From NCBI RefSeq assembly GCF_003063295.1, contig NZ_MUXF01000003.1, forward strand, positions 1-64,000: a stretch of DNA of 64,000 nt, read 5' to 3'. The notes under the pieces were generated by a model. The model was not told where the DNA came from and did no database searches. It was given only the letters and a program-made list of their open reading frames with translations. The DNA comes from Arcobacter lacus. GTDB taxonomy: Bacteria; Campylobacterota; Campylobacteria; Campylobacterales; Arcobacteraceae. Numbering within the stretch: position 1 is the stretch's first letter; every line of letters starts with the position of its first letter. The position numbers and the translations under genes were made by a program. Shown one piece after another: positions 1-10,876 of the stretch.

Positions 1-144
1 ATGATTAGAATGGTTGATGCTATGTTATTTACTAATGAATATGGTGAAGTTTGTCCAGCTGGTTGGCAAAAAGGTGATGAAGGTATGAAAGCAAACAAAG
101 ATGGTGTTGCTGATTACTTAGCTAAAAACGAAGGTAAGTTATAA
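1..144 (+). CDS. 2-Cys peroxiredoxin (AhpC/TSA family), C-terminal fragment
   Basis: The last 47 codons of a gene that begins before the window; the ATG at base 1 is probably internal. The translation holds GEVCPAGWQKGD, the segment around the resolving cysteine of typical 2-Cys peroxiredoxins, and ends in a helix rich in Lys and Asp. The family reduces hydrogen peroxide and organic hydroperoxides in the cytoplasm, with thioredoxin or AhpF as reductant. The peroxidatic cysteine lies outside the window. A strong terminator follows the stop codon, so this is the end of its transcript. Confidence 0.85.
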   Translation: MIRMVDAMLFTNEYGEVCPAGWQKGDEGMKANKDGVADYLAKNEGKL

Positions 145-166
145 TATTTAATTTTATTATATACTA

Positions 167-195
167 GGGTATCAAATTCTGATACCCTTTTTTAT
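167..195 (+). terminator. Rho-independent terminator after the peroxiredoxin gene
   Basis: A perfect 8-bp stem (GGGTATCA at 167-174, TGATACCC at 180-187) with a 5-nt loop is followed directly by a run of Ts. It separates the peroxiredoxin gene from rho. Confidence 0.85.
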
Positions 196-305
196 TTTCT
201 TGACAATTTTTTAAATAAACACTAAAATTATATTCATACTTTAAAAAACTACAAAAACTACAATACTACATAATTTTTATGTAAAACTAAAAGGCAAACA
301 TACTC

Positions 306-1628
306 ATGGAAGAGTCTAAAGAAGAAACAAAAGTAAAAAATGTAAAAAAAACAAGAACACATATTCCTGTTGAAGGCTATAAAATAGAACAACTAAGAGA
401 ATTACCGTTAGAAGTTCTTATTGACATAGCAAATGAATTAGAAGTTGAGAATCCTCAAGAATTAAAACGACAAGATTTAATGTTTATGATATTAAAATCT
501 CAAATTGATGCTGGTGGATTTATTTTATTTACTGGTATTTTAGAAATTAAAGAAGGTGGATTTGGATTTTTAAGAGCAATAGATGGAAACTTCTCTGATA
601 CATCAAATGACTCTTATGTAAGTGCAACACAAATTAGAAAATTTGCATTAAGAACAGGAGATATTGTCTCAGGCCAAGTTAGACCACCCAATAAAGAGAG
701 TGAAAAATATAATGCTTTACTCAAAATTGAAGCAATAAATTATCTTCCCGTAAAAGAATCAAAAAACAGACCTCTATTTGACAACTTAACTCCTCTTTAT
801 TCTACAACAAGATTTAACTTTGAATATGACTCACAAAAAATGACAGGTAGAATGCTTGATCTTTTTGCACCAATGGGAAAAGGACAAAGAGGACTTATAG
901 TTGCACCTCCAAAAACTGGTAAAACAGAACTTTTAAAAGAATTAGCACATGCAATAAGTAAAAATCATCCAGAAGTTACTCTTATGGTACTTTTAATTGA
1001 TGAAAGACCTGAAGAAGTTACAGATATGCAAAGAAGCGTAAAAGGTGAAGTTTATAGTTCTACTTTTGATTTACCTGCACAAAATCACGTAAGAGTTGCT
1101 GAGATAGTTATTGAAAAAGCAAAAAGACTTGTTGAAATGAAAAAAGATGTTGTAATTTTACTTGACTCTATCACAAGATTAGCAAGAGCTTATAATACTG
1201 TAACACCATCTTCAGGAAAAGTTCTTTCAGGTGGAGTTGATGCCAATGCTTTACACAAACCAAAAAGATTTTTTGGAGCAGCTAGAAATATTGAAGAAGG
1301 TGGTAGTTTAACTATTATTTCAACTGCTTTAATTGAAACTGGTTCAAAAATGGATGAAGTTATTTTTGAAGAGTTCAAAGGAACAGGAAATAGTGAAGTA
1401 GTTTTAAGTAGGAATGCTGCAAATAAAAGAGTTTATCCTGCTCTTGATATTATTAAATCAGGTACTAGAAAAGAAGAATTATTACTTACTCCTGATATTT
1501 TACAAAAAACTTGGATTTTAAGAAATGCAATTTCACAAATGGATGAAGTTGAAGCACTTAAATTCTTATATTCAAAAATGCAAAAAACAAAAGATAATGA
1601 AGAGTTTTTTGCTTCAATGAACGAATAA
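306..1628 (+). CDS. rho: Transcription termination factor Rho
   Basis: Hexameric RNA helicase that ends transcription by moving along nascent RNA in an ATP-driven way. At 440 aa it has the normal length. An N-terminal helical domain (about residues 25-65) and a cold-shock-type RNA-binding domain (about 70-150, including GGFGFLR) precede the RecA-like ATPase core. Walker A is APPKTGKT at 200-207 and Walker B is [16 protein letters not shown] near 280-295. The C-terminal half carries the conserved [19 protein letters not shown] segment. The start ATG has weak Shine-Dalgarno pairing (aaaggcaaacatactc). It appears to be transcribed alone. Confidence 0.97.
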   Translation: MEESKEETKVKNVKKTRTHIPVEGYKIEQLRELPLEVLIDIANELEVENPQELKRQDLMFMILKSQIDAGGFILFTGILEIKEGGFGFLRAIDGNFSDTSNDSYVSATQIRKFALRTGDIVSGQVRPPNKESEKYNALLKIEAINYLPVKESKNRPLFDNLTPLYSTTRFNFEYDSQKMTGRMLDLFAPMGKGQRGLIVAPPKTGKTELLKELAHAISKNHPEVTLMVLLIDERPEEVTDMQRSVKGEVYSSTFDLPAQNHVRVAEIVIEKAKRLVEMKKDVVILLDSITRLARAYNTVTPSSGKVLSGGVDANALHKPKRFFGAARNIEEGGSLTIISTALIETGSKMDEVIFEEFKGTGNSEVVLSRNAANKRVYPALDIIKSGTRKEELLLTPDILQKTWILRNAISQMDEVEALKFLYSKMQKTKDNEEFFASMNE

Positions 1629-1727
1629 TATTCTTATAATATGCTTAAAGATGTAGAAAAAAAGTAAATTTTTTACAATATGTGTATATTTTATATAGAA
1701 ACTATATAAAATATATACAACTTTTGA

Positions 1728-3122
<1,395 letters not shown>

Positions 3123-3215
3123 TACAAACAAAATTTATACTTAAGGTTTAAAAACCTTAGGTAATCTACGTTATATCCTACATCTTAATATTTTCCTCAC
3201 CTATTTTTTACTATT

Positions 3216-3270
3216 TTGAAAGCTAAAACAAATTTTTATTTTCCTTCCAAAAATGATTTTTAGCTTTCAA
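3216..3270. repeat. Perfect 13-bp inverted repeat in the gdhA-murI gap
   Basis: TTGAAAGCTAAAA at 3216-3228 is repeated in reverse complement at 3258-3270 around a 29-nt loop, followed by atttttac. It may be a terminator for gdhA with a long loop. A second small hairpin (AAGGTTT-aa-AAACCTT, 3143-3158) lies just after the gdhA stop codon. No gene is visible in this 223-base gap. Confidence 0.5.
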
Positions 3271-3311
3271 ATTTTTACATAATTTTAACATTGTAGTTAT
3301 ATCTTTTTTGA

Positions 3312-3317
3312 TATAAT
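3312..3317 (+). promoter_or_regulatory. Predicted -10 box for murI-dnaX
   Basis: TATAAT preceded by tcttttttga, 28 bases before the TTG start of murI. Confidence 0.55.
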
Positions 3318-3345
3318 CCCTTCTAAATTTTCTATAAGGCTTAAG

Positions 3346-4131
3346 TTGAAAGTTGGAGTATTTGATTCTGGACTTGGTGGTTTAACTGTCCTAAAATCTA
3401 TTTTAAAAGTTTTAAAAAATGCTGAAATTTTTTATATCGCTGATACTGCTTATGCTCCTTATGGGGAAAAAAGTAATAATGAAATTTTAAAAAGATCTGA
3501 AGCTATTACAAAATATCTTTTAGATAAATATAAAATAGATGCTTTAATTGTTGCTTGTAATACTGCAACAAGTGCAGCAATAAAACACTTAAGAGATAAT
3601 TTCTCATCTTTGATTGTAATAGGAACAGAGCCAGGTATAAAACCAGCTATTTTAAATACAAAAAGTTCTAATATAGGTATTTTAGCAACACCTTCAACTT
3701 TAAAAAGTGATAAATATCAATTATTAGTAAATGACTTATCTTCTATCAAAAAAGTAAATCTTTTTGAACAGGCTTGTCCTGGTTTGGCAATGCAAATAGA
3801 AAAAGGTGAAATAAATACTTTAACTACTTACAAAATGTTAGAAAAGTGGTTAATTCCAATGAAAGAAGCAAATGTTGATACAATAGTTCTTGGTTGTACT
3901 CACTATCCTTTGATTAGTCAAACTATAAAAAAGATAATGGGAGAAAATATAACTTTAATCCAAACAGGTGATGCAATAGCTAAAAGACTTTTATCTTTAA
4001 GTGAAGAAAACGGTCACCAAAATATTGGAGATTTAAAAGTAACTGTTTTACATACAGGATTAATAAATTTAGATATGATAGAAAACATTTTAGAAAATAA
4101 AAATATTGAAATTAGGAAATGCGAAATATGA
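3346..4131 (+). CDS. murI: Glutamate racemase
   Basis: Makes D-glutamate for peptidoglycan from L-glutamate without a cofactor. The 261-aa protein shows FDSGLGGLT with the catalytic-site Asp7-Ser8, VACNTATS with catalytic Cys71, and VLGCTHYPL with the second catalytic Cys184. The start is a TTG preceded by AAGG (aaggcttaag); no ATG lies near. Its stop codon overlaps the dnaX start (ATGA), so the two genes are translationally coupled. Confidence 0.95.
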   Translation: MKVGVFDSGLGGLTVLKSILKVLKNAEIFYIADTAYAPYGEKSNNEILKRSEAITKYLLDKYKIDALIVACNTATSAAIKHLRDNFSSLIVIGTEPGIKPAILNTKSSNIGILATPSTLKSDKYQLLVNDLSSIKKVNLFEQACPGLAMQIEKGEINTLTTYKMLEKWLIPMKEANVDTIVLGCTHYPLISQTIKKIMGENITLIQTGDAIAKRLLSLSEENGHQNIGDLKVTVLHTGLINLDMIENILENKNIEIRKCEI

Positions 4132-6059
4132 ATAAAGAAAATTTAGAAGACAGAGTTCTAGCCCTAAAATATAGACCAAAAAGATTTGAAGATTTAATAG
4201 GACAAAGTACAATATCACAAACTCTATCTTTAGCTCTTGATTCAAATAGATTATCTCATGCTTACCTTTTTTCAGGTCTAAGAGGAAGTGGGAAAACTTC
4301 AACAGCAAGAATAATGGCAAAAGCTTTATTATGTTCACAAGGACCAACAAGTAAACCTTGTGATATTTGTGATAATTGTAAAAGTGCAAATGCATCTAAA
4401 CATCTTGATATTATAGAAATGGATGCCGCAAGTAACAGAGGAATCGATGATATTAAAGACTTGATTGAACATACAAAATATAAACCAAGTTCTGCACGAT
4501 TTAAAGTTTTTATAATCGATGAAGTTCATATGCTTACAACTCAAGCTTTTAATGCTTTATTAAAAACTTTAGAAGAACCTCCAGGATTTGTAAAATTTAT
4601 ACTTGCGACAACTGATCCATTAAAACTTCCAGCTACAATTTTAAGTAGAACTCAACATTTTAGATTTAATAAAATTGCTCAAAGTGATGTAGTTCATCAT
4701 CTTTCATACATTTTAAATAAAGAAAATATTGATTTTGAACAAAATGCTTTAGAAATTTTAGCAAGAAGTGGTCAAGGAAGTTTAAGAGATACATTAACTC
4801 TTTTAGACCAAGCTATAATCTTTTCAAAAGGGAAAGTAAACACAACAAGTGTTGTTGATATGTTAGGATTAATTGATCCTAAAATGATGGATAATATTTT
4901 CTCTATGATTTTAAATAAAGAAGATATCACAAAATTAGTTAAAGAGTTAGAAGTTTATGAAGTTTCGCAAATTTGTGATGAAATGACAATCTATTTAAAA
5001 GATAAAATGTTATCTCGTGATAATAAATTTGATTTACTTTTATTTGATAGATTCTTTAGAATTTTAAGTGATGCAAAACAATTACTTGCAATAAATAGTG
5101 ATGGTACTTTTGTTCTTATTTTAACTTTTATGAAAATGATTGAAGCTACAAATCTAAGAACAATTGATGATATTATAAATCAGGTTGAAAAAATAGAACC
5201 TAAAAAAGAGTTGATTAGTGAAAAAACTACTCCTACAATTGAAAATAGTTCTGTTAAAAATCCTGAAATACCACAAAAAGAAGTAGTTAAAGAAAAAGTA
5301 AATACTTTAATTGTTGAAGAAGAGACAAAAATAGAAGAGGTAACTGCTTTAGATGAAGTTCTAATTCAAACAAATAATATTGTAGATTTAGGAATTACAA
5401 ATTCAATAGAAACTATAAATTATTCAACACCATTTGATGAATTACCAATAGTAAAACCAATTGAAAATCAAAAAGAAGAAAAGATTGAAGAGATAAAAGA
5501 ACTAGAAATTGAACATATCTCTTTTGAAAATGAAGTATCTTTTAACCCAACACAAGAAGTTGAAATAATTCCATTAGAAGATGAATCTGATAAATTTTTA
5601 GATTTATACAATCAACTAACTGCAAAAGTTTACGATAGAGATTACTCTTTAGGTGAATGTTTTGAAAAAAACTTTATATTCAATGGCTTTAGTGATGATA
5701 AATTACATATAATTTCTTATGCACAAGATGAAGATAGAAAACTTTTATTTAAATACTTTGGACTTATAAAAGCTTTTGCACAAGATATTTTCGGTTCAAA
5801 TGTTGAATTAGATTTCAAAAAGGAAGAAGCCACCATACTAGATGAGAAACCTCTTGTTAGTGAGAATATTGAAGAGACTTCTTCAATGATTGAAGATATA
5901 GAATTAGGTTCTGGTTGTGTTGCTGATATAACAAAAAGTTCTGTTATAACACCTTCTCAAAAAGAGTTACAAATAAATGATATTTTAAACTCAAAAATGG
6001 TTGATAAAGCCAAAGAGTTATTTGATATCAAAAAAATTACAGTAAAAACAAGAAGTTAA
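4128..6059 (+). CDS. dnaX: DNA polymerase III subunit gamma/tau
   Basis: Clamp-loader ATPase of the replicative polymerase. At 643 aa it has an N-terminal AAA+ module with Walker A GLRGSGKT (50-57), a four-cysteine zinc site (Cys69, 78, 81, 84), Walker B VFIIDEVHML and the sensor LATTDPLKLPATILSR. The region after about residue 365 is acidic, Glu-rich and poorly conserved, followed by a tau-like C-terminal domain. The open frame has an ATG at 4119, but the ATG at 4128 has AGGAAA spaced correctly and overlaps the murI stop. I saw no slippery heptamer that would clearly make a short gamma form. Confidence 0.94.
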   Translation: MNKENLEDRVLALKYRPKRFEDLIGQSTISQTLSLALDSNRLSHAYLFSGLRGSGKTSTARIMAKALLCSQGPTSKPCDICDNCKSANASKHLDIIEMDAASNRGIDDIKDLIEHTKYKPSSARFKVFIIDEVHMLTTQAFNALLKTLEEPPGFVKFILATTDPLKLPATILSRTQHFRFNKIAQSDVVHHLSYILNKENIDFEQNALEILARSGQGSLRDTLTLLDQAIIFSKGKVNTTSVVDMLGLIDPKMMDNIFSMILNKEDITKLVKELEVYEVSQICDEMTIYLKDKMLSRDNKFDLLLFDRFFRILSDAKQLLAINSDGTFVLILTFMKMIEATNLRTIDDIINQVEKIEPKKELISEKTTPTIENSSVKNPEIPQKEVVKEKVNTLIVEEETKIEEVTALDEVLIQTNNIVDLGITNSIETINYSTPFDELPIVKPIENQKEEKIEEIKELEIEHISFENEVSFNPTQEVEIIPLEDESDKFLDLYNQLTAKVYDRDYSLGECFEKNFIFNGFSDDKLHIISYAQDEDRKLLFKYFGLIKAFAQDIFGSNVELDFKKEEATILDEKPLVSENIEETSSMIEDIELGSGCVADITKSSVITPSQKELQINDILNSKMVDKAKELFDIKKITVKTRS

Positions 6060-6120
6060 AATATTAACTTTCGATTAAATAAAAATAGATAAACTACTAA
6101 AAATTTTATAAGGAATTAAA

Positions 6121-6951
6121 ATGAATTTTACAAAAATATTGTCTTTAAGTGTTATTTTAAGTGCAACATTATTTGCAAATGATAATACAGTTATTGATTT
6201 TGAGAAAAAAAGAGTTGCCCAAAATCCAAATGTAAAAGTAAAAGATGTAAAAGTTAATGTAAAAAAAGATTTACCTCTTGCTGGTTGGAATGGTTATATT
6301 TTAGATGTTGAAGCAATTGTTCAAGAAAAATCTCTAAAAGTAAAAGATATTTTATTTAGCAATGGTGATTATATTGCTTTAGATTTAATTGACGCAAAAA
6401 CTGGTAAATCTTTAAAAGATTTAGTAACTCCAAATCTAACTTCAAACTATTATGATAAAACAAAATTAATTGCAGGAAATCATAATGCAAAAGACAAAAT
6501 AGTAGTTTTTTCTGATCCTCTTTGTCCATTTTGTATGGAATATATCCCTGAAGTTATAAATTATGTAAATAAAAATAGTGATAGCATTGCTTTATATTAT
6601 TATGCTTTTCCTTTAGTTCAAATTCATCCTGCATCTGAAGCTCTTTCAAAAATCATTGAAGTTGCAAAAAATAAAGGTATTAAAAATATTGAATTAAAAG
6701 CCTATGAGACTGATTGGGAAGCATATTTTTCTCCTAAAGAAAATGATGAGAAAAAAATACTTGAAGCTTTCAACAAAGAGTTAAAAACAAATATAAAACT
6801 TGAAGAAATCGCTTCAAAAGATATAAATGAAAAACTTTCAAAAGATATGTCTATGGGTGAAGATGTTATGGTAACAGGAACACCAACAATTTTTGTAAAT
6901 GGTGCAAAAGATACAACTAGAGAACTTTATAAAACATTAGGCAAAAAATAA
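6121..6951 (+). CDS. Periplasmic thiol-disulfide oxidoreductase, DsbA/DsbC-like thioredoxin fold
   Basis: A 276-aa exported protein. Residues 1-19 are a signal peptide (Lys-poor hydrophobic stretch ending ATLFA). A linker or dimerisation-type region fills roughly 20-115. The thioredoxin fold starts at KIVVFSDPLCPFC with active-site Cys135 and Cys138, and the cis-proline loop is TGTPTIFVNG near the C-terminus. Such proteins form or reshuffle disulfides in the periplasm. The N-terminal extension favours a DsbC/G-like isomerase over DsbA, but this is inference. It has its own ribosome site (aaggaatt) and lies 16 bases before hemC. Confidence 0.82.
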   Translation: MNFTKILSLSVILSATLFANDNTVIDFEKKRVAQNPNVKVKDVKVNVKKDLPLAGWNGYILDVEAIVQEKSLKVKDILFSNGDYIALDLIDAKTGKSLKDLVTPNLTSNYYDKTKLIAGNHNAKDKIVVFSDPLCPFCMEYIPEVINYVNKNSDSIALYYYAFPLVQIHPASEALSKIIEVAKNKGIKNIELKAYETDWEAYFSPKENDEKKILEAFNKELKTNIKLEEIASKDINEKLSKDMSMGEDVMVTGTPTIFVNGAKDTTRELYKTLGKK

Positions 6952-6966
6952 ATCTAAGAGGATAAT

Positions 6967-7905
6967 ATGGAAAAATTAGTAATAGCAACAAGAAGAAGCC
7001 AACTTGCACTTTGGCAAAGTGAATATGTAAAAGCAAGACTTTTAGAACATTATCCAAATATGCAAATAGAACTTCAAGAATTTGTAACAAAAGGGGATAA
7101 AATTTTAGATGTTCCTTTGGCAAAAATTGGAGGAAAAGGACTTTTTACAAAAGAACTTGAAGTTGCAATGCTTGAAGGAAGTGCACATCTTGCAGTTCAC
7201 TCTTTAAAAGATGTACCAACTCAATTTGAAGATGGTTTAATGCTTGCTGCTGTTACTAAAAGATTTGATCCAAGAGATGCTTTTTTAAGTAATAAATATA
7301 CTTCATTAGAAGAGTTACCAAAAGGTGCAATAGTTGGAACAACAAGTTTAAGACGAAGAATGGCATTAAAAATTTTAAGACCAGATATTGAACTTAAAGA
7401 CTTAAGAGGAAATATCAATACAAGAATTTCAAAACTAAATGCAGGTGAATATGATGCAATAATACTTGCAGCAACAGGTATTCAAAAACTTGAAATTGAA
7501 AATGAAGTAAAATATTTCTCTCCAATTTCAACTGATATTATGATTCCATCAATGGGACAAGCAACACTAGGAATTGAAACAACAAATGATCCAAAAATAT
7601 TAGAAATACTAAAAGTTCTAAACGATAACAATGCCCACATTGAATCAACAATTGAAAGAAGTTTTGTTGATACTTTACAAGGTGGTTGTCAAGTTCCAAT
7701 TGGCGTAAAAGCTACTATTTTAGATGAAAATTCAATAAGAGTTCAAGCAATAGTTGGAATGCCAGATGGTAGTGAATATATAAGTGAAGATATAACTGCT
7801 GATATTGAAGATTATAAAACTATTGGACAAAATTTAGCTCAAATTTTTATTGATCAAGGTGCAAAAGATTTATTAGAAAAAGCAGAAAAAGTAGCTTTTA
7901 AATAA
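6967..7905 (+). CDS. hemC: Hydroxymethylbilane synthase (porphobilinogen deaminase)
   Basis: Joins four porphobilinogen molecules into hydroxymethylbilane in haem synthesis. The 312-aa length is standard. Motifs are ATRRSQLALWQ at the N-terminus, KGGLFTKELE-type sequence (IGGKGLFTKELE, 54-65), HSLKDVPT (78-85), the arginine-rich GTTSLRRRM (124-132), and QGGCQVPIG with Cys241, which carries the dipyrromethane cofactor. It follows the thioredoxin-fold gene closely and precedes a membrane protein by 24 bases, so a shared transcript is likely. Confidence 0.96.
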   Translation: MEKLVIATRRSQLALWQSEYVKARLLEHYPNMQIELQEFVTKGDKILDVPLAKIGGKGLFTKELEVAMLEGSAHLAVHSLKDVPTQFEDGLMLAAVTKRFDPRDAFLSNKYTSLEELPKGAIVGTTSLRRRMALKILRPDIELKDLRGNINTRISKLNAGEYDAIILAATGIQKLEIENEVKYFSPISTDIMIPSMGQATLGIETTNDPKILEILKVLNDNNAHIESTIERSFVDTLQGGCQVPIGVKATILDENSIRVQAIVGMPDGSEYISEDITADIEDYKTIGQNLAQIFIDQGAKDLLEKAEKVAFK

Positions 7906-7929
7906 AACTTAACTAGTGCAAAATTTATC

Positions 7930-9675
7930 ATGAGCTTAAATACTATTATTTCAAATTTTTTAAAAAAACTTTTAGGCTCTGCACTAGAGTATAAATTTTC
8001 TTCATTTTTTATCTTTTTATTTTCTATTGCTTCTATCTTATTAGTAGATAAAAATTTTTACTATGGTTCTAAAGAATATATCTATCTTATAAATGTAATT
8101 TATGCTTCATCAGTTGGATTTTTACTAACATTAGTTGCATATTTTAGTAAGAAAAAAAAGATTTTATTAGCTATTTCTTTATTTTTAACAGGTTTATATT
8201 TTTATTATTTACCTTTTAATGAAGATTATTCAACTGTTATTTTCTTTGCAAAATATATTTGTGTAATAGCTATTTGTATATCATTACTTTTATATATTCC
8301 ATTTCATAATGAACAAAAAGATAATCAAAGGTTTTTGAATTGGGCTATAAATATTATAGAATCAATTGTAATAAGTTCTATTTTCGGAATTATTTTATTT
8401 GTATCTTTGTATATTGCAATTACTTCAATTGTTATACTATTTGATTTAAGAATAGAAAAATTTATATATGCTCAATATTTAGCGATTATTGTTTTTGGTG
8501 TTTTTTGTACACACTACTTTTTATTATCACTTAATAAAAATCCACAAACTTCAGAGTTAAACTTAACTTTTTACAATAAAATAGGAAACTTTTTTAGTAA
8601 ATACATTTTGACAACAATAGTTGTAATATACTCTTTGATTTTATTAGGTTATATCATCAAAATACTATTTCTTCAAGAGTGGCCAAATGGTGTAGTTGTT
8701 TGGTTATCACTTACATTTGCTATTTTTTCTCTACTTACTTACATATTTTGGACACCTTATGAAAATAAATATAAAAAACTTTTAATCTTTGTAGCTCTTA
8801 TTCAACTATCTTTACTTTTTGTAGCTATTTATATGAGAATAACTCAATATGGTTGGAGTACAAATAGATATATGATTGTATTAACTGCAATTTGGTTAGT
8901 TGCAGCATTTGTATATATATTAATTTACAAAAAATATAGATATGATCATATATTTCTAGCTTTTGCTTTAATGCTATTTATAAGTCAATATGGCTATAAA
9001 ATAAATAGCTATTATGTAAATGACATAGCTCAACTAAATAGATTAACTCAACTAATTTCACAAAATAGTGAGTTATCAAATAAAACAGATAAAACTATTA
9101 GATGTGATATTTCTAGCGCTATTGATTCATTATATACACATCGTAATATAGAATTTCTAAATCAAGCAATGCCAAATATTTATGATAAATATAAACATAT
9201 AAAAGATAAAGAATATTCAAATAGATATTATAGTTTTCCAAACTATGCTACAGAAAAATTAGGATTCAAATATTTATCAAATTGGGAATGCGGGAAAAAT
9301 CAAACTGCATATCAAAATGATAATATATACATTTACAGTAACAATACAACAGATATAATAGATGTATCTGGATATGATGTAATGAATAGAAATGCTTTGA
9401 CAATTTTTCATGAAAATAGTAAATATACAATCAAAATTCCTACAAAAGATAATTTAAGTTTTAGTGAATTTGATATGTCAGATTTTATAAATAAATTTAA
9501 AAAATCTGATACAAATGAATCAAAAAGTGTAAAATATAATGAAAATGATATGACATTTATAGCTCAAGATAAAAATATGAAAATAAAACTTTTCTTTTAT
9601 TCTATGAGTATTAGTGAATTATCAGGAGATGTTGTTTATCCAAGTACATATATTTTAATTAAGTATCTTAAATAA
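7930..9675 (+). CDS. DUF4153-type polytopic membrane protein
   Basis: A 581-aa integral membrane protein. Roughly a dozen hydrophobic segments fill the first 370 residues; the last 210 residues are soluble, polar and Tyr/Asn-rich, probably outside the cytoplasmic membrane. The general arrangement and the WSTNRYMIVLTAIWL segment fit the DUF4153 family, whose function is not established. It sits 24 bases after hemC without a visible promoter. The call rests on overall appearance; I cannot assign a substrate. Confidence 0.6.
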   Translation: MSLNTIISNFLKKLLGSALEYKFSSFFIFLFSIASILLVDKNFYYGSKEYIYLINVIYASSVGFLLTLVAYFSKKKKILLAISLFLTGLYFYYLPFNEDYSTVIFFAKYICVIAICISLLLYIPFHNEQKDNQRFLNWAINIIESIVISSIFGIILFVSLYIAITSIVILFDLRIEKFIYAQYLAIIVFGVFCTHYFLLSLNKNPQTSELNLTFYNKIGNFFSKYILTTIVVIYSLILLGYIIKILFLQEWPNGVVVWLSLTFAIFSLLTYIFWTPYENKYKKLLIFVALIQLSLLFVAIYMRITQYGWSTNRYMIVLTAIWLVAAFVYILIYKKYRYDHIFLAFALMLFISQYGYKINSYYVNDIAQLNRLTQLISQNSELSNKTDKTIRCDISSAIDSLYTHRNIEFLNQAMPNIYDKYKHIKDKEYSNRYYSFPNYATEKLGFKYLSNWECGKNQTAYQNDNIYIYSNNTTDIIDVSGYDVMNRNALTIFHENSKYTIKIPTKDNLSFSEFDMSDFINKFKKSDTNESKSVKYNENDMTFIAQDKNMKIKLFFYSMSISELSGDVVYPSTYILIKYLK

Positions 9676-9734
9676 GTTAAAACACAAAGATTTTATGTAA
9701 AATAATCTTTACATTTTAACTTAAGGAGAGAAAA

Positions 9735-10277
9735 ATGAGAATAAGAGTTGAAGATGCACTTTTTTGTTTAGTTGATGTACAAGAAAGACTTTTCCCACAT
9801 ATAGGAAATAAAGAAATTTTAGAAAAAAATCTTCTTACTTTAGTAAAAGGTTTGAAAGTTTTAAATGTTCCTTTTATTGTAAATGAACAGTATAAAAAAG
9901 GTATAGGTGAAACAATTCCTTCTTTAAAAGAGTTAGTTGAAACTTATTCATCTTATGAAAAAACTACATTTTCTTGTTGTCAAAATAATGAAACAATGAA
10001 AGCTATAAAAAATGCAAATAAAAAAGTAGTAATTGTTGCAGGTATTGAAACTCATGTTTGTGTACTTCAAACTTGTATTGATTTACTTGAAAATGGGTTT
10101 AAAGTAGTTTTAGTTACTGATTGTTGTAGCTCAAGAAAAGAAAATGATACAAAATTTGCTATAAAAAGATTGATTCAAGCTGGAGTTATTCCAACAACAT
10201 ATGAATCAATTTTATTTGAACTTACACTTGATGCAAAGAATCCTTGTTTTAAAGAAATTTCATCTTTAGTGAAATAA
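9735..10277 (+). CDS. Isochorismatase-family cysteine hydrolase
   Basis: A 180-aa soluble hydrolase. The catalytic triad of the family is visible as Asp14 (LVDVQERLF), Lys76 (YEKTTFS) and Cys109 (GIETHVCVLQT), the last within the conserved cis-peptide region. Relatives hydrolyse amides, nicotinamide or isochorismate; the sequence does not tell which. It is closest in look to the YcaC-like group. A good ribosome site (aaggagag) precedes the ATG. It ends at a symmetrical terminator shared with the convergent lipoprotein gene. Confidence 0.85.
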   Translation: MRIRVEDALFCLVDVQERLFPHIGNKEILEKNLLTLVKGLKVLNVPFIVNEQYKKGIGETIPSLKELVETYSSYEKTTFSCCQNNETMKAIKNANKKVVIVAGIETHVCVLQTCIDLLENGFKVVLVTDCCSSRKENDTKFAIKRLIQAGVIPTTYESILFELTLDAKNPCFKEISSLVK

Positions 10278-10305
10278 ATATTAAAGGCTTTAGCCTTTAA
10301 TATTT
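10276..10305. terminator. Bidirectional terminator between convergent genes
   Basis: A perfect 13-bp stem (10276-10288 with 10293-10305) closed by TTTA starts inside the hydrolase stop codon. A-rich and T-rich flanks let it work in both directions. Confidence 0.75.
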
Positions 10306-10311
10306 TATTTA

Positions 10312-10803
10312 TCACTCTATAACTTTCCACTCATTATTAATTCTTTTTAAACTTATAAATTCTTGTTTTATTTCACTATTTTTTAGTTTTTCTTCTACAC
10401 TTACAATTGCATCATTAGATTTTTCATTTACTTTAGAAAACAAGATTTTATATGAAGCTATATTATCTAAAGATTTACTCCAAGATTTAAAACACTCATT
10501 TATAATTTTATTTTTTTTGTCAGATGAAAGATTGTTATATTCATCAATATCGATTTTATTTTCTTCTAACTTTGGTATAACTTCATTTTTTATATCAGGA
10601 TTAATTATACAATTGACAAATATATTATTTGATAGGTTACTTTTCATCTCTTCACTTACAACTTTAGAAACTTCATTGAAATTTCCATTTTTTAAAGCTT
10701 CCATATATTTTTTTGTAACTGTTTCAGGATTATCTTCCATACAGGCTGTAAATGTTACTAATGCAATTAAGTTTAAAAAAGTTAACTTTATTATATTTCT
10801 CAA
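10312..10803 (-). CDS. Small lipoprotein, DUF4878-like
   Basis: A 163-aa exported protein with a lipoprotein signal: hydrophobic N-terminus ending in the lipobox VTFTAC, so Cys21 would be lipidated. The mature part begins EDNPETVTKKYMEALKNGN, which resembles the start of the DUF4878/NTF2-like lipoprotein fold (PxxVaxkYleAlkxGd). The rest is charged and helical. Function unknown. It is convergent with the hydrolase and stands alone. Confidence 0.6.
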   Translation of the reverse strand: MRNIIKLTFLNLIALVTFTACMEDNPETVTKKYMEALKNGNFNEVSKVVSEEMKSNLSNNIFVNCIINPDIKNEVIPKLEENKIDIDEYNNLSSDKKNKIINECFKSWSKSLDNIASYKILFSKVNEKSNDAIVSVEEKLKNSEIKQEFISLKRINNEWKVIE

Positions 10804-10824
10804 ATTCTTTCCTTACAAATCAAA

Positions 10825-10855
10825 TAAAAAAAGGAGATAGAAAACTCTATCTCCT
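10825..10855 (-). terminator. Rho-independent terminator of the prp operon
   Basis: Read on the minus strand, a 10-bp stem (AGGAGATAGA/TCTATCTCCT, loop of 4) is followed by seven Ts. It lies 22 bases after the prpF stop codon. Confidence 0.85.
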
Positions 10856-10876
10856 GTATTTTTAAACTATTGATAT

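Noticed and set aside
4128-6059. Programmed frameshift producing a short gamma subunit from dnaX.
   Set aside because: No convincing slippery heptamer with a following hairpin could be seen by eye; A-runs are everywhere in this AT-rich gene.
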